Shown here: positions 9,238 to 18,700 of the stretch, one piece after another
Numbering within the stretch: position 1 is the stretch's first letter
Layout: each line of letters starts with the position of its first letter
Origin: Brucella haematophila
GTDB lineage: Bacteria > Pseudomonadota > Alphaproteobacteria > Rhizobiales > Rhizobiaceae
Length of the DNA: 64,000 bases
Reading direction: 5' to 3'
Assembly: GCF_005938105.1 (NCBI RefSeq)
Contig: NZ_VCPE01000018.1
Location: forward strand, 1 to 64,000
Translations under genes and position numbers: made by a program
The notes under the pieces: generated by a model
Databases searched by the model: none
What the model saw: the letters and a program-made list of their open reading frames with translations, nothing else
What the model was told of the DNA's origin: nothing

Positions 9238-9530
9238 GTCTTGATCCTCATTGGCTTGGGTTGGAGCGCAGCGCTGCGCTGCAACCCTGGCCGTCGCCGA
9301 GACCGGGGGGTGCAAGGAGCAAGGGCGGGCGGGACGGAGGGGGATCACCCGGCCTGCACGGAACGGAGGCACGACGTGGAGGAAGGCCGGGGATACCGTC
9401 CCGGGCGAGCGTTAGCGATCCCTTGCGCCGCGCCAGGGGGCAGCGCCCCCAAGCAACCGGCCCGGCATGAGCGCCAGCGGACGCCGGGCAAGAAGCTGGA
9501 TCAGGATGTGCAAAGCCTCAGAACATGGAG
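9238..9530 (-). repeat. leader repeat, copy B, upstream of ParB-like gene
   Basis: This is the partner of 2502-2800. It contains the same 28-bp palindrome at 9259-9286, the same block with CCGTCGCCGAGACCGGGGGG, the same CACCCGGCCTGCAC segment and the same GGGGGC-agc-GCCCCC hairpin near 9436-9450. It fills the space between the Cys-rich gene stop and the ParB-like start. A shared untranslated regulatory leader is the simplest reading. Confidence 0.85.
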
Positions 9531-9553
9531 GCCGTGGAAGCTGATCGCCGCAG

Positions 9554-10132
9554 CTACCCTTGTGGTGAGGTATGACCCAGTTCAACAGCCTTGCGACGCT
9601 GGGCGGTCGTCAACGCGGTCCAGAACCGATGGACGCGCGCGGTCGGCATTTGTTTCAGATCGTTGATATGTTGGGCGCGGCGAAGCTCGATCTGAAAGAA
9701 CGACGGGTGATGATCGATGTTGAAAGCCTGAAGCTTCCAGAAGACGACGGCGGCGTATTTGGGGGTGAGCTTCTTGTTCTTGCGATAGTAATCCAGAGCG
9801 CCCGACAGGATCGGGTTCTCCTCTTTCGCGGCAAGCTGTTCAAGGGTGCGGATGCACGATTCCAACTGCATCTGCTGGGTCAGCTTGGCGAGGTGACGCT
9901 TTGCCTCGGCTGGCGACAAGCGCCGACCTTTCTCCATGACCGCCACGTCGAATTGAAGTATGCAGTGAGATCCGACCCAAAGCGTCGCATCGGTATAGTG
10001 ATTGGCGATCTCGAAGTGGTAGCGAAGGTCTTGCTGGCCGCAGAGTTCACAGGTTTCGATGGGTTGCTCGTGATCTACTGTGTTGTCGGTGAAGGACCAC
10101 TCGTCGAACGCAGCCGGCAGGGTTCCCGCCAC
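9554..10132 (-). CDS. Cys-rich conserved protein, putative zinc binding
   Basis: This 192-residue soluble protein has CELCG at residues 28-32, an aromatic HFEIANHYT segment and VGSHC at 53-57, a Cys/His set (C28, C31, H56, C57) that could hold zinc. The rest is helical and basic, with many His and Lys. The pattern recalls small phage and plasmid proteins with a CxLCG...VGSxCI core. The start is a GTG at 10132 without a clear ribosome site and is uncertain. It is divergent from the Fic gene across a 147-bp region carrying TATTTAAG repeats and leads the minus-strand set. Function unknown. Confidence 0.65.
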   Translation of the reverse strand: MAGTLPAAFDEWSFTDNTVDHEQPIETCELCGQQDLRYHFEIANHYTDATLWVGSHCILQFDVAVMEKGRRLSPAEAKRHLAKLTQQMQLESCIRTLEQLAAKEENPILSGALDYYRKNKKLTPKYAAVVFWKLQAFNIDHHPSFFQIELRRAQHINDLKQMPTARVHRFWTALTTAQRRKAVELGHTSPQG

Positions 10133-10193
10133 TGAAAGCGGTAGAATACTGTCACGAATCCGTTGCGTGTACCCGCCTATGATGATGCCGCCC

Positions 10194-10258
10194 GTTATTT
10201 AAGAGCGCTTACCTTAGCTCAACTGCTATTTAAGCCAAGCGCCAATTGCTTAAATAAC
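10194..10258. promoter_or_regulatory. three TATTTAAG operator-like repeats
   Basis: GTTATTTAAG at 10194-10203, GCTATTTAAGC at 10225-10235 and the inverted copy GCTTAAATAAC at 10248-10258. The first two starts are 31 bp apart, about three helical turns. The third overlaps the putative -35 box of the Fic promoter. The winged-helix domain of the Fic protein itself is the obvious candidate binder, but this is inference. Confidence 0.65.
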
Positions 10259-10274
10259 ACTGCGCCCGCATAAT
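10246..10274 (+). promoter_or_regulatory. Fic operon promoter, probably leaderless
   Basis: TTGCTT (10246-10251), a 17-bp spacer and CATAAT (10269-10274). The -10 box ends 5 bases before ATG 10280, so transcription would start at or next to the start codon. No standard ribosome site is present, which agrees with a leaderless message. Confidence 0.55.
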
Positions 10275-10279
10275 GGGGT

Positions 10280-11461
10280 ATGTCCGAATCAGCTTCCAAC
10301 CTCCGGCTAGGCCGCTTTGTCGAGACCCCTGTTGCGGGCGAAATCGTGCGTGCCTTCGTACCGCCCGCACTGCCGCCGGAACCGCCGATCGACGTGCTGA
10401 CCCTTCTGGAGCGGCTAAGTTTGGCGGAACGTGCCTTGGGGCGCCTGGACGGCATCACTATGCTGCTGCCGCGCCAAGAACTGTTCCTCTACATGTACGT
10501 GCGGAAGGAAGCCGTCCTTTCGTCCCAGATAGAAGGAACGCAATCGACCCTTTCGGACCTGCTCCGCTTCGAGACCGAGGCGCAGGCCGGCCAGCCGATC
10601 GACGACATCCGCGAAGTCTCGAACTACGTCGATGCGATGATGTATGGGCTGGAACGGCTGGAAGAGCTACCGCTGTCACTGCGTCTGATCCGCGAGATGC
10701 ACGAACGCTTGCTGCAAAGCGGACGCGGCGGGACGAAAAATCCCGGCGAGTTTCGGCGGTCTCAGAACTGGATCGGTGGCTCACGTCCAGGCAACGCGCT
10801 TTTCGTGCCGCCGCCGCCGACCGAGATGGATGGTTGTCTCGATGCGCTTGAGCGCTTCATGCACGAGGACGGCTCGCGTCTGCCCGCCCTGATCAAAGCT
10901 GGGCTGTTGCACGTCCAATTCGAGACCATCCACCCGTTCCTGGATGGAAACGGCAGGATCGGCCGCTTGCTGGTGACGTTGTATCTCTGCGTCAACGGCG
11001 TGCTGCGCAAGCCGCTCCTCTATTTGAGCCTGTACCTGAAGACTCATCGCGCCGACTATTACCGCCTGCTTCAGGAGGTGCGCGAGCACGGGGCATGGGA
11101 AGCCTGGCTCGATTTCTTCCTCACCGGCGTTGCGGATACGGCCAATCAGGCGTTCGAGGCCGCTACCCGGATTGTCGATCTGTTCAAGGACGACCGCGAG
11201 CGGATCACGACAGAGAGCGACCGGGCAGGCTCCGCGCTGCGTATCCACGATCTGTTTCAGCAGAACCCGTTCCTAACGGCCAACCAGCTCGTTCAGCAAA
11301 CAGGACTCTCAGCCCCCACTGTCAATGCGGCGCTCGCTGATCTGAAACGGTTCGGCATCGTTGAAGAAATCACCGGGCGCAAACGGGGGCGCGTGTTCAG
11401 TTACCGGCGATATCTCGCCATCTTGAGCGAGGGAACCGACCCGCTCCCCACAACGGCCTAA
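10280..11461 (+). CDS. Fic-domain protein with C-terminal winged helix
   Basis: This 393-residue protein has the Fic core motif HPFLDGNGRIGR at residues 218-229, the full catalytic set of an AMP-transferring Fic enzyme. A class II inhibitory helix lies ahead of the core: SSQIEG at 81-86 fits S/T-x-x-x-E-G/N, so activity should be self-restrained. GEFRRSQNWIGG at 156-167 is the usual nucleotide-side flap region. Residues about 320-380 form a winged helix with TANQLVQQTGLSAPTVNAAL. Family members AMPylate protein targets, and forms with a DNA-binding tail often control their own promoter. The next gene, SIR2-APAZ, starts 13 bases after the stop, so it is probably the first gene of the defence operon. 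Its target is not visible from the sequence. Confidence 0.9.
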   Translation: MSESASNLRLGRFVETPVAGEIVRAFVPPALPPEPPIDVLTLLERLSLAERALGRLDGITMLLPRQELFLYMYVRKEAVLSSQIEGTQSTLSDLLRFETEAQAGQPIDDIREVSNYVDAMMYGLERLEELPLSLRLIREMHERLLQSGRGGTKNPGEFRRSQNWIGGSRPGNALFVPPPPTEMDGCLDALERFMHEDGSRLPALIKAGLLHVQFETIHPFLDGNGRIGRLLVTLYLCVNGVLRKPLLYLSLYLKTHRADYYRLLQEVREHGAWEAWLDFFLTGVADTANQAFEAATRIVDLFKDDRERITTESDRAGSALRIHDLFQQNPFLTANQLVQQTGLSAPTVNAALADLKRFGIVEEITGRKRGRVFSYRRYLAILSEGTDPLPTTA

Positions 11462-11474
11462 AGGGGGGGAGCCT

Positions 11475-13358
11475 GTGCCGATAAAAACTATATCCGCCGC
11501 ACAATTCGCGACCGCCTTCGATCTCAGGCCAAACCTCGTGGCATGGTTTCTCGGTGCTGGTGCATCGGCCGCCTCCGGCATTCCGACTGGCTATGCCATG
11601 ATCCGCGATTTCAAGGCGCAAATCTTTTGCCGCGAAACAAACCTGTCAAGGCGCGAGATTGATACCGCTGACCCGATCTGGATCGACAGGATCGATGCCT
11701 TTTTCCGCCAAAACTCGCTGTTGCCGCCTGACGGTGATCCTACGGAATATGCCAAGGCCTTCGAAGCGGTTTATCCAGAGGCTCGGCATCGCCGACAGTA
11801 TATAGACGATGCGATCTCCAAGGGCACTCCCTGTTTTGGACATAAGGTGCTTGGCAGTCTTATGGCCGCCGGTAAGGTAAATTGCGTTTTCACGACGAAT
11901 TTCGATCCGCTCGTCGAGGAGTCGGCGCATTCGGCAAATGGGATTCTGCCAGTAGACGACCAGAACCGGCCGACTGTGGCGGCGATCGATTCCGCCGACC
12001 GTGCCATGAGGTGCCTGAATGAATCCGACTGGCCGTTGGTAGCGAAGCTCCACGGCGATTATCAGTCGATCACGATTAAGAACACGGGATCAGAACTGGA
12101 GGAACAGGACACCCGGATGCGGCATATGCTGGTCGAATCCGGCAAGCGCTTCGGAATGATCTTCGTCGGCTATAGCGGACGCGACGCTTCGATCATGGAG
12201 GCGCTGAACACGGTTCTGGATGGGCCGTCGCCATTTCCGAACGGACTGTACTGGCTCACCTCGTCAGTTTCGCGCTTGCTGCCAGCAGTGATCGAATTCC
12301 TAGATCGTGCTCAAGCGGCCGGCGTGGACGTGGCCGTCGTCGAATGCGCGACCTTCGACGAACTGGCTGCCGATATCATCAAGATAACCGACCTACCCCA
12401 ACCGCTTCTTGATCGCGTGATGGAAGGGCGACCTACGCCGCGCCTCGTGCCCGTTCAGATTCCACATACCAAAGCCCGTGCCTTCCCGGTGCTGCGCTAT
12501 TCGGCGATTCTGCTCCAATCGATGCCGACCGCAGCCAGACGCATCAGGCTGAGCCAATCAACGACGTCGGCAGAGGTACGCGAGATCTTCAAAGCAAAGG
12601 GATATCGAGCGACAGCAGCCGTGTTGGGGCGTGAGCTAGCGGCGTTCGGGCGGGACCAAGAAATCCTGGATGCCTTGGCTCCGCTCAGCCCATCGCTCAC
12701 TGGAACGATCGACCTAGATCCGGTCGCCGATAGCTGGGCGGTGGGATTGCTCTACGACACGCTCGTGCGATCTCTCGCCCGACAGCGCCCGCTCATCCCA
12801 CGCTACAGGCGTTCGGGCCATTCGCTCGTTGTTGCAACACCGCGCGACGGCGATGATCCTGATCGAACGCGGCGTCAGCAACAAACCCTATCCCGGCTTC
12901 GCGATGCCTACGGCACCAGTTTGTTTGGCACAGTGCCCAAGCTCGGCTTCCCGTTTCAGGAGGGTCTCCACCTCAAGCTGGAACAAGTCGATGGAAAGTG
13001 GTGGTGCGGCTTCGAGCCTTACACGTTCGTCCAGTTGCCCCGACAAGACACTTCCCAAACGGACGGTGATGAGGGACTGGTCGCCGAAGAAGCTCCCGCT
13101 GAAATGGGTATGCGAGCCGAGCGCCGAGGTGATCCTGCCGGTGACTGGCGCCGCGAGCGATGGGCCCCGCGCTATAATAGAAATTGGGCCAGCATTATTG
13201 GGGCCTGGGCACAGCTTCTAACCGAAACGGGAGGTACGACCCGAAGTGCCTTCGGCCTCGAGGATGGCACTGGCATTGATGCCGTGTTCAAGGTGTCACC
13301 CGTCACAGGGTTTAGCCGACCATCGCATCACCATACCTACTTCGACAGGAGCAAATGA
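11475..13358 (+). CDS. SIR2-APAZ effector of a short-Argonaute (SPARSA) system
   Basis: This 627-residue protein has an N-terminal SIR2 domain: FLGAGASAASG at 25-35 (NAD-binding Gly-rich loop), TTNFD at 140-144 and KLHGD at 191-195, supplying the catalytic Asn142 and His193, and GYSGRD at 232-237. The remaining half (about 320-627) fits the APAZ region that binds short Argonautes, with a Trp-rich segment KWWCGFEPYTF. In SPARSA systems guide-loaded Argonaute detects invader DNA and switches on SIR2 to consume NAD+, killing or arresting the cell. The start is GTG 11475 with GGGGGGA 5 bases upstream. Its stop overlaps the Argonaute start as ATGA, so the two are translationally coupled. The SIR2 assignment is firm; APAZ is inferred from size and partner. 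Confidence 0.88.
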   Translation: MPIKTISAAQFATAFDLRPNLVAWFLGAGASAASGIPTGYAMIRDFKAQIFCRETNLSRREIDTADPIWIDRIDAFFRQNSLLPPDGDPTEYAKAFEAVYPEARHRRQYIDDAISKGTPCFGHKVLGSLMAAGKVNCVFTTNFDPLVEESAHSANGILPVDDQNRPTVAAIDSADRAMRCLNESDWPLVAKLHGDYQSITIKNTGSELEEQDTRMRHMLVESGKRFGMIFVGYSGRDASIMEALNTVLDGPSPFPNGLYWLTSSVSRLLPAVIEFLDRAQAAGVDVAVVECATFDELAADIIKITDLPQPLLDRVMEGRPTPRLVPVQIPHTKARAFPVLRYSAILLQSMPTAARRIRLSQSTTSAEVREIFKAKGYRATAAVLGRELAAFGRDQEILDALAPLSPSLTGTIDLDPVADSWAVGLLYDTLVRSLARQRPLIPRYRRSGHSLVVATPRDGDDPDRTRRQQQTLSRLRDAYGTSLFGTVPKLGFPFQEGLHLKLEQVDGKWWCGFEPYTFVQLPRQDTSQTDGDEGLVAEEAPAEMGMRAERRGDPAGDWRRERWAPRYNRNWASIIGAWAQLLTETGGTTRSAFGLEDGTGIDAVFKVSPVTGFSRPSHHHTYFDRSK

Positions 13359-14806
13359 TGGCGAACCCAGCCCTCACCGAGCTGCCGCCATTCACGCTCT
13401 TGGATGAGCCGGACCTGACGTTTTCGCCATCCGACACCACCCAGGTAGATGTCCATCCATTGCGCGGCCTCCTGAACTTCGGGCCGTATTCGAAGGGATC
13501 GTTTAGCGGATACACTCCCCGCATTCGAATCGCGACGGTTGGCCCGGAGAGCGCTTTCCATCGTCGTGGCGATCTGATGAAGCTGTTGCGCGGCGTGCAT
13601 CGGCCTTCCGACAGATCAGAATATGTGCCGGAATATCCCGGTTTTGAGCGCCTGTTCCGTGTGTCGCTCGATCCCGCGCCAGCGAGCGCGCACATCAAGT
13701 GGCCTGAACACCTCGACCAGTTGCCGGGTGACGGCAACGCGCAGCATCGCCTATACCTTGCAATGGATGCCGCGCTCCGCCGCCTCGACGCCGTCCGCAA
13801 CGAGTTCGACGTTGTGCTTGTCCACTTTCCCGACAACTGGGACACGGCGACACGCGGAAAATTCTTTGACGCACACGACGTGCTGAAGGCTCTGGGCGCC
13901 AAGTATAATATTCCGACCCAGGTTCTGAACGATCGCGTCTTCACCTTCAGCTTTAAGGCGTCGCTCGCGTGGCGTCTTTCAACCGCACTGTATGTGAAGG
14001 CTGCGGGCACGCCATGGAAGCTCGCGCCGCTGAAGGGTGTGCCGGCGGACACCGCCTACATCGGGTTGGCTTATGCCCTGCGCGGTGACCAACAAGACGC
14101 GCATTATGTGACGTGCTGCTCGCAGGTCTTCGACATGGACGGTGGCGGTATGCAGTTCGTCGCGTTCGAGGCGCGAGACCCGGTGGCCGACGTGGCCGAA
14201 GCCCGCCGGAACCCGTTTCTCAGTCGCGACGACATGCGCGCGGTCCTCGCCCGTAGCCTGGAACTCTATCAGGGGCGCAATGGCGGCAACCTACCGAAAC
14301 GCATGGTCATTCACAAAACGACCGCGTTCAAAGAAGCTGAAATCGAGGGCGCGTTCGATGCGCTTACCGGTGTAGCGGAAATAGAGTGCGTCGAGGTCAG
14401 TTCGGCGTCGTGCTGGCGCGGCGTCTGGCTCATCAAGTCGGGCGTGGAGAAACCGCCGTCGAAACCTTCGGGGTTTCCCGTGCCGCGCGGGACGATGGTG
14501 ATCCGCACGGGCAATTCTGCCTTGGTATGGGTGGCGGGAAATGCCCCCGAGGTCTCAACCAAAGGCGATTACTATCAGGGCAAGAAGAGCATCCCCCGGC
14601 CGCTACAATTGATCCGTCATGCCGGCAGCGGGCCACTTGAACTTACAGCCCATGAGGCGTTGGCCCTCACGAAGATGGATTGGAATAACGACGCGCTCTA
14701 CGACCCAGTGCCGGTTAGCATTCGCTATTCGCAGAAACTGGCCCGCACGATAGCGAACGTCCCGGACCTACCGCGAAATGTCTATCCGTATCGCCTGTTC
14801 ATGTAA
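13355..14806 (+). CDS. short prokaryotic Argonaute (MID-PIWI)
   Basis: This 483-residue protein has the length and layout of short Argonautes: an N-terminal strand-rich part, a MID domain at about 150-215 (FDVVLVHFPDNW, KYNIPTQVL) and a PIWI-like domain from about 215 to the end. At the position of the first catalytic Asp the sequence reads YIGLAYAL (235-242), without Asp, so the PIWI is inactive as a slicer, as in all short forms. There are no N or PAZ domains. The ATG overlaps the SIR2-APAZ stop, with GGAG upstream; a second ATG follows at once. It would use small guides to find target nucleic acid and pass activation to the SIR2 partner. No guide locus is visible nearby. Confidence 0.85.
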   Translation: MMANPALTELPPFTLLDEPDLTFSPSDTTQVDVHPLRGLLNFGPYSKGSFSGYTPRIRIATVGPESAFHRRGDLMKLLRGVHRPSDRSEYVPEYPGFERLFRVSLDPAPASAHIKWPEHLDQLPGDGNAQHRLYLAMDAALRRLDAVRNEFDVVLVHFPDNWDTATRGKFFDAHDVLKALGAKYNIPTQVLNDRVFTFSFKASLAWRLSTALYVKAAGTPWKLAPLKGVPADTAYIGLAYALRGDQQDAHYVTCCSQVFDMDGGGMQFVAFEARDPVADVAEARRNPFLSRDDMRAVLARSLELYQGRNGGNLPKRMVIHKTTAFKEAEIEGAFDALTGVAEIECVEVSSASCWRGVWLIKSGVEKPPSKPSGFPVPRGTMVIRTGNSALVWVAGNAPEVSTKGDYYQGKKSIPRPLQLIRHAGSGPLELTAHEALALTKMDWNNDALYDPVPVSIRYSQKLARTIANVPDLPRNVYPYRLFM

Positions 14807-14832
14807 GCATTCTAAAGCGAGTACGCGCTGAT

Positions 14833-15780
14833 ATGTTGCATACCGAGCCACCTCCATCTGCCGCTCTCGCGCGCATCTTGCATCCAACGGTTGCCGGATC
14901 GGGTGCATATGGACATCTACTTCTCGAGCAGCGCATCACTGGTCTCTCTGATGCCGACATATCAGAACTGCGTCCCTATTTTGAGTCGGCCCATCAGGAC
15001 GCTCGCGAAGTGTTTCACGCGGCCGCCCGGATTTCGCTGCATCCTGAGGATGGCGAAATGGGAGATCATGCGACCTATCCCAATTGCCTGCCGCCAAAGA
15101 CTGTCCGGGGCCTTTTCGGTGAGGTCATGTGCGGTATCGCCGCGGAGAATTACAGCCTAGTCGGAGGCAAGACATGGCGCGTGCCGATCTTCCTATTCCG
15201 GGAGCATGCCCCGGTCGCGCGCTATATCTTTGATCTCGTGCGCGATCCCGCACGGGTTAAAGAAGTTCACGGACGGCCCGGCAATGACTTCATCGGCCTG
15301 GAGCTCGCAGCGGATGGAACCGTCTTGGCTTTTATTGCCGGGGAAGCGAAATGGCGCGCCGATCTAACGGCATCGACTATCGACGGGATTATGAAGGGCG
15401 ATGGCAAGGGGAAAGGCGCAGCGCGGGTATGGGCAAACAATGGCGTCTGGAACGACATCAACACCGCGTTGCTGATCCCACAGGGAATACAACAGATTTG
15501 CGATCTACTAAAGGTCAAGGATCGCGACGGATATGCCCACACGATCTTTTCGCTGGACCAAGCACTCCTAACAAATGTCGGTCCGCCGCGCACCGACATG
15601 GTGCTGATCGCCGGCAATCGCGCGGCGACGCGCGCGGCTGGCACCGCTCTGCTTCCGACAACCGCACCGCCTGCGGACTATAAGGCCGCACGGCCGCTGC
15701 AGATCGTCGAGATTGTGCTCGTGAGCGGCGAGGACATGATTGAGCGGCTCTACGCATCACTTTGGAAAACCAATGGCTGA
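14833..15780 (+). CDS. PD-(D/E)xK nuclease-like protein, HamA/DUF1837-like
   Basis: This 315-residue protein has a motif set fitting a restriction-like nuclease: FGE at 95-97 in a helix, Asp152 in GNDFIG, and GEAKW at 170-174 giving E-x-K after a strand (VLAFIAGEAKW). This pattern and a following large helicase gene resemble HamA (DUF1837) with HamB of Hachiman, or the related AbpAB. HamA is a DNA nuclease held inactive by HamB until DNA damage or phage is sensed. The gene starts 26 bases after the Argonaute stop and overlaps the helicase start by 8 bases. The family call rests on motif spacing and partner only; the N-terminal 90 residues are not recognised. Confidence 0.6.
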   Translation: MLHTEPPPSAALARILHPTVAGSGAYGHLLLEQRITGLSDADISELRPYFESAHQDAREVFHAAARISLHPEDGEMGDHATYPNCLPPKTVRGLFGEVMCGIAAENYSLVGGKTWRVPIFLFREHAPVARYIFDLVRDPARVKEVHGRPGNDFIGLELAADGTVLAFIAGEAKWRADLTASTIDGIMKGDGKGKGAARVWANNGVWNDINTALLIPQGIQQICDLLKVKDRDGYAHTIFSLDQALLTNVGPPRTDMVLIAGNRAATRAAGTALLPTTAPPADYKAARPLQIVEIVLVSGEDMIERLYASLWKTNG

Positions 15781-18700
15781 GCTTGATGAGGATCGGCGGG
15801 CGCTTGCCGAAAGGTTTCGCTTAACGCATGCAATCGAAAATGCGCTAACTTCCCAGCAAGCGCGCTTGTTCGTGCGCTCCATCCAGAACAGTTGGGGTGT
15901 GCAACCACTGGCCTGGACACAAAGTCAGTCGATCGAGCTATTCAGTGAAGCGCGACGGCTGTTGCACGCTGCTGGAATCTTCGAAGATACTGACGGTTCC
16001 GATAGCGAAGCGGCGACGTCCTGCTATCGCCGCGCGGGTGAACTGCTGGAATGGCTTTCGCGATCGCGCGATGAGGTCACACGTGAAGTGCCCGCTGAGA
16101 TTCTTGCGGCCGGTGCCTATCAATTGGCTGGGCTCCCGGCGATGGCGACGGGCATACTGCGACTGTCGAAGGTAGACGGTGCCGGCGGCATCATCGGTGC
16201 CTTCCTATCCTGTAATTTCGATTCCGTTCTGGAGCGCACAGCGGTCTTCTGGCGGGACAATGCCGATCTCACGGGACGAGACGGATCCGCGCGCTTACTA
16301 AATGCAGCCGAAGACAGTGCCACAGGATTCCCGCCGCAGACGTCGAAACCAGATCAAGAATGGGACGCGGAGGAGGATGACGTACCCCGCGAGGCGCCCT
16401 TTAGTCCTATCGCATGGTATATCGTCGTGGAGACAGTCCGGACGCTCGGTTTGCTGGCGGAAGGATTGCGGCGCGGCGAGCAGGACCGAACAGGGTTAGC
16501 TCTCGAGAAATTGAAAGCGTTAGTTGAGGTCGCAACTCGCTGGGCGAACGATGAGACCTGGATCATGTTGCGCCTTCTCTTTGCTGCAGCCGAGCGCTTC
16601 GCGCGCAACAACTTGCATCGACGCGCCGCAGTGCTCATCACGGACACAGTGACGGCGGGAGAGCGGCTCAGCCGCTTTGCTCGCGAGCAGTTTGGACGAG
16701 GGCGCGGCGTTCTGTGGGCCTCGCAGATCAAAGGTCTCGAACGACTGGCGGCAGGAAACGCCTTTGCCCTGTGTACACCGACAGGGTCGGGCAAAACGAT
16801 GGTGGCGAATCTCGCGCTAGTTAAAGAGCTGCTACTTACGCCACCTGAACCCGGAGCGCCGGGTCGGCTCGCCCTCTATCTGGTACCCTCGCGAGCGCTC
16901 GCGGGTGAGGTCGAGGCGAAGCTCAGCGCTGAATTTCGCGGCGAGGATATCGTGGTCACGGGCCTTTATGGAGGTACGGACTGGGGTATCACCGATAACT
17001 GGCTGACGACGGAAACGCCCACGGTCCTCATCGCCACAGTTGAAAAAGCCGAAGCGCTGATGCGCTATGTCGGCAGGCTGCTGATTCATCGCCTGGCTTT
17101 GCTCATCATTGACGAGGCGCATCAGGTGGTGGTGGCGGGAACGCCGAAGACAATGCGCGACCTGGCGGCGCACGGTGATCGGTCCATGCGGCTTGAAAGC
17201 TTGGTGTCCCGTATCCTCGTGCTCAAGCCGAACATAGCGCGCATCGCACTTACCGCGGTTGCCGGCGGCGCAGCGCCACCTGTATCGCGATGGATTGAGG
17301 ATGATGAAGCCGCTAATCCGGTAGGGCTCGGCTATCGGAGCAGTCGTCAACTAGTTGGGGTGCTGGAATGCCGCCCCAAACAATCCCCTTTCATTACGTT
17401 AGAACTCAATAATGGGCAGCCGCTCTATGTGCGAGGTCGTGATGCGCCCGTGTTCCTTGCACTTGGCTTGCCGCCGATGCCTGACCCGCCGGCAGGGGTG
17501 AAAAACAGCCTACATCATTATGTGCAGATCCACGCGCTGTGGACTGCGCTGCATCTTGCGCCGAGCGGGCGACGTATACTGGTGTCGGTTACACAGGGTC
17601 CAGATCGTGTCATGCGGCGCTATGCCGACGCGTTTGATCTCACGGGATGGTCAGCAATAGCCCCCTTCGCACCGAAAACAGAGTACGCACAACGGCTGTT
17701 CGATGAGGCTCGCGCCGCCTGTGTCGACTATTGTGGTGAGGGGTCGAGCGAGGTCCGCCTTCTCGATCACGGCATCGCAACAAGCCATGGTCAGATGCCA
17801 CAGCGGCTTCGGCGCCTGATGGTTGAGCTGATTGACAAGCAGGTGTGTCCCATCACGGTTGCGACCGCGACATTGACCGAAGGGGTCAATCTGCCCTTCG
17901 ACCTTATCATTCTACCGAGCCTAGAGCGTATCGTTGAATTCGGCACCAATGGTGCGCCGGTAACCGATATCATTCCCACCTCGGAGTTCCGCAACCTTGC
18001 GGGGCGCGCCGGGCGGCCCGGGGCGGCGGACGCGATGGAAGGTCTTACTCTGGTCTGCGTGCCAATAACGAACAGCGCGACGGCGGCTAGCAAGCAAAAC
18101 GAGCAGCGCAGGCAACGTGACGCCTATGTCGCAAACCTCAACCGGATGCTCCATCTACTGGCGCTCGAGGAATCGGCCGATCTCGTAGTCTATGCGCCGC
18201 TGCAAACATTGCTGGTTTCGATCTGGACAAAATTGCGGGATTACTTCGGGCTGCGAACCGTGGCCGACCTGCATGATTTCCTTGAACAGACAATGCCCGA
18301 GGGGGTCGGGACCGACCTCGGCGTCGGTTCATCAGCGTTGCTCGACCTGCTAGGCGACAGCCTTGATGAGCTTGATGGCGTGATCATCGCTGCCATCGAC
18401 GAAGTCGATAGGCTGGAAGGCTTGCCCCCTGCGTCGCTCGAAGCCGCCTTGAGCCGTGTGTGGCAACGAACCTTTACGCGATACTCAAGTGCTGTTGAGG
18501 CCTGGATGGAGGCAGCCTTCATCAAACGCGGCCAAGCGGTGGTCGAACGTCTATATCCCGACCCGATTCAACGGCGAACTCTCTATCAAATAGGCTTTAC
18601 ACCCTTTGTCGGCCGCCAATTCCAGCAGGTATCGCCTCAGATTAACGCCGCCCTCAAAGAAGCAGTCGATTATGGCCGGAGATCGCCGGAGGCGCGCTTC

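Noticed and set aside
7147-9666. 839-codon open frame on the plus strand across the ParB-like gene
   Set aside because: It is a shadow of codon bias opposite a gene with clear domains, start signal and family match; it has no recognisable motif.
13355-14806. Catalytically active (slicing) Argonaute
   Set aside because: The first catalytic Asp position reads YIGLAYAL, and the protein has the short MID-PIWI form, so a slicer is unlikely.
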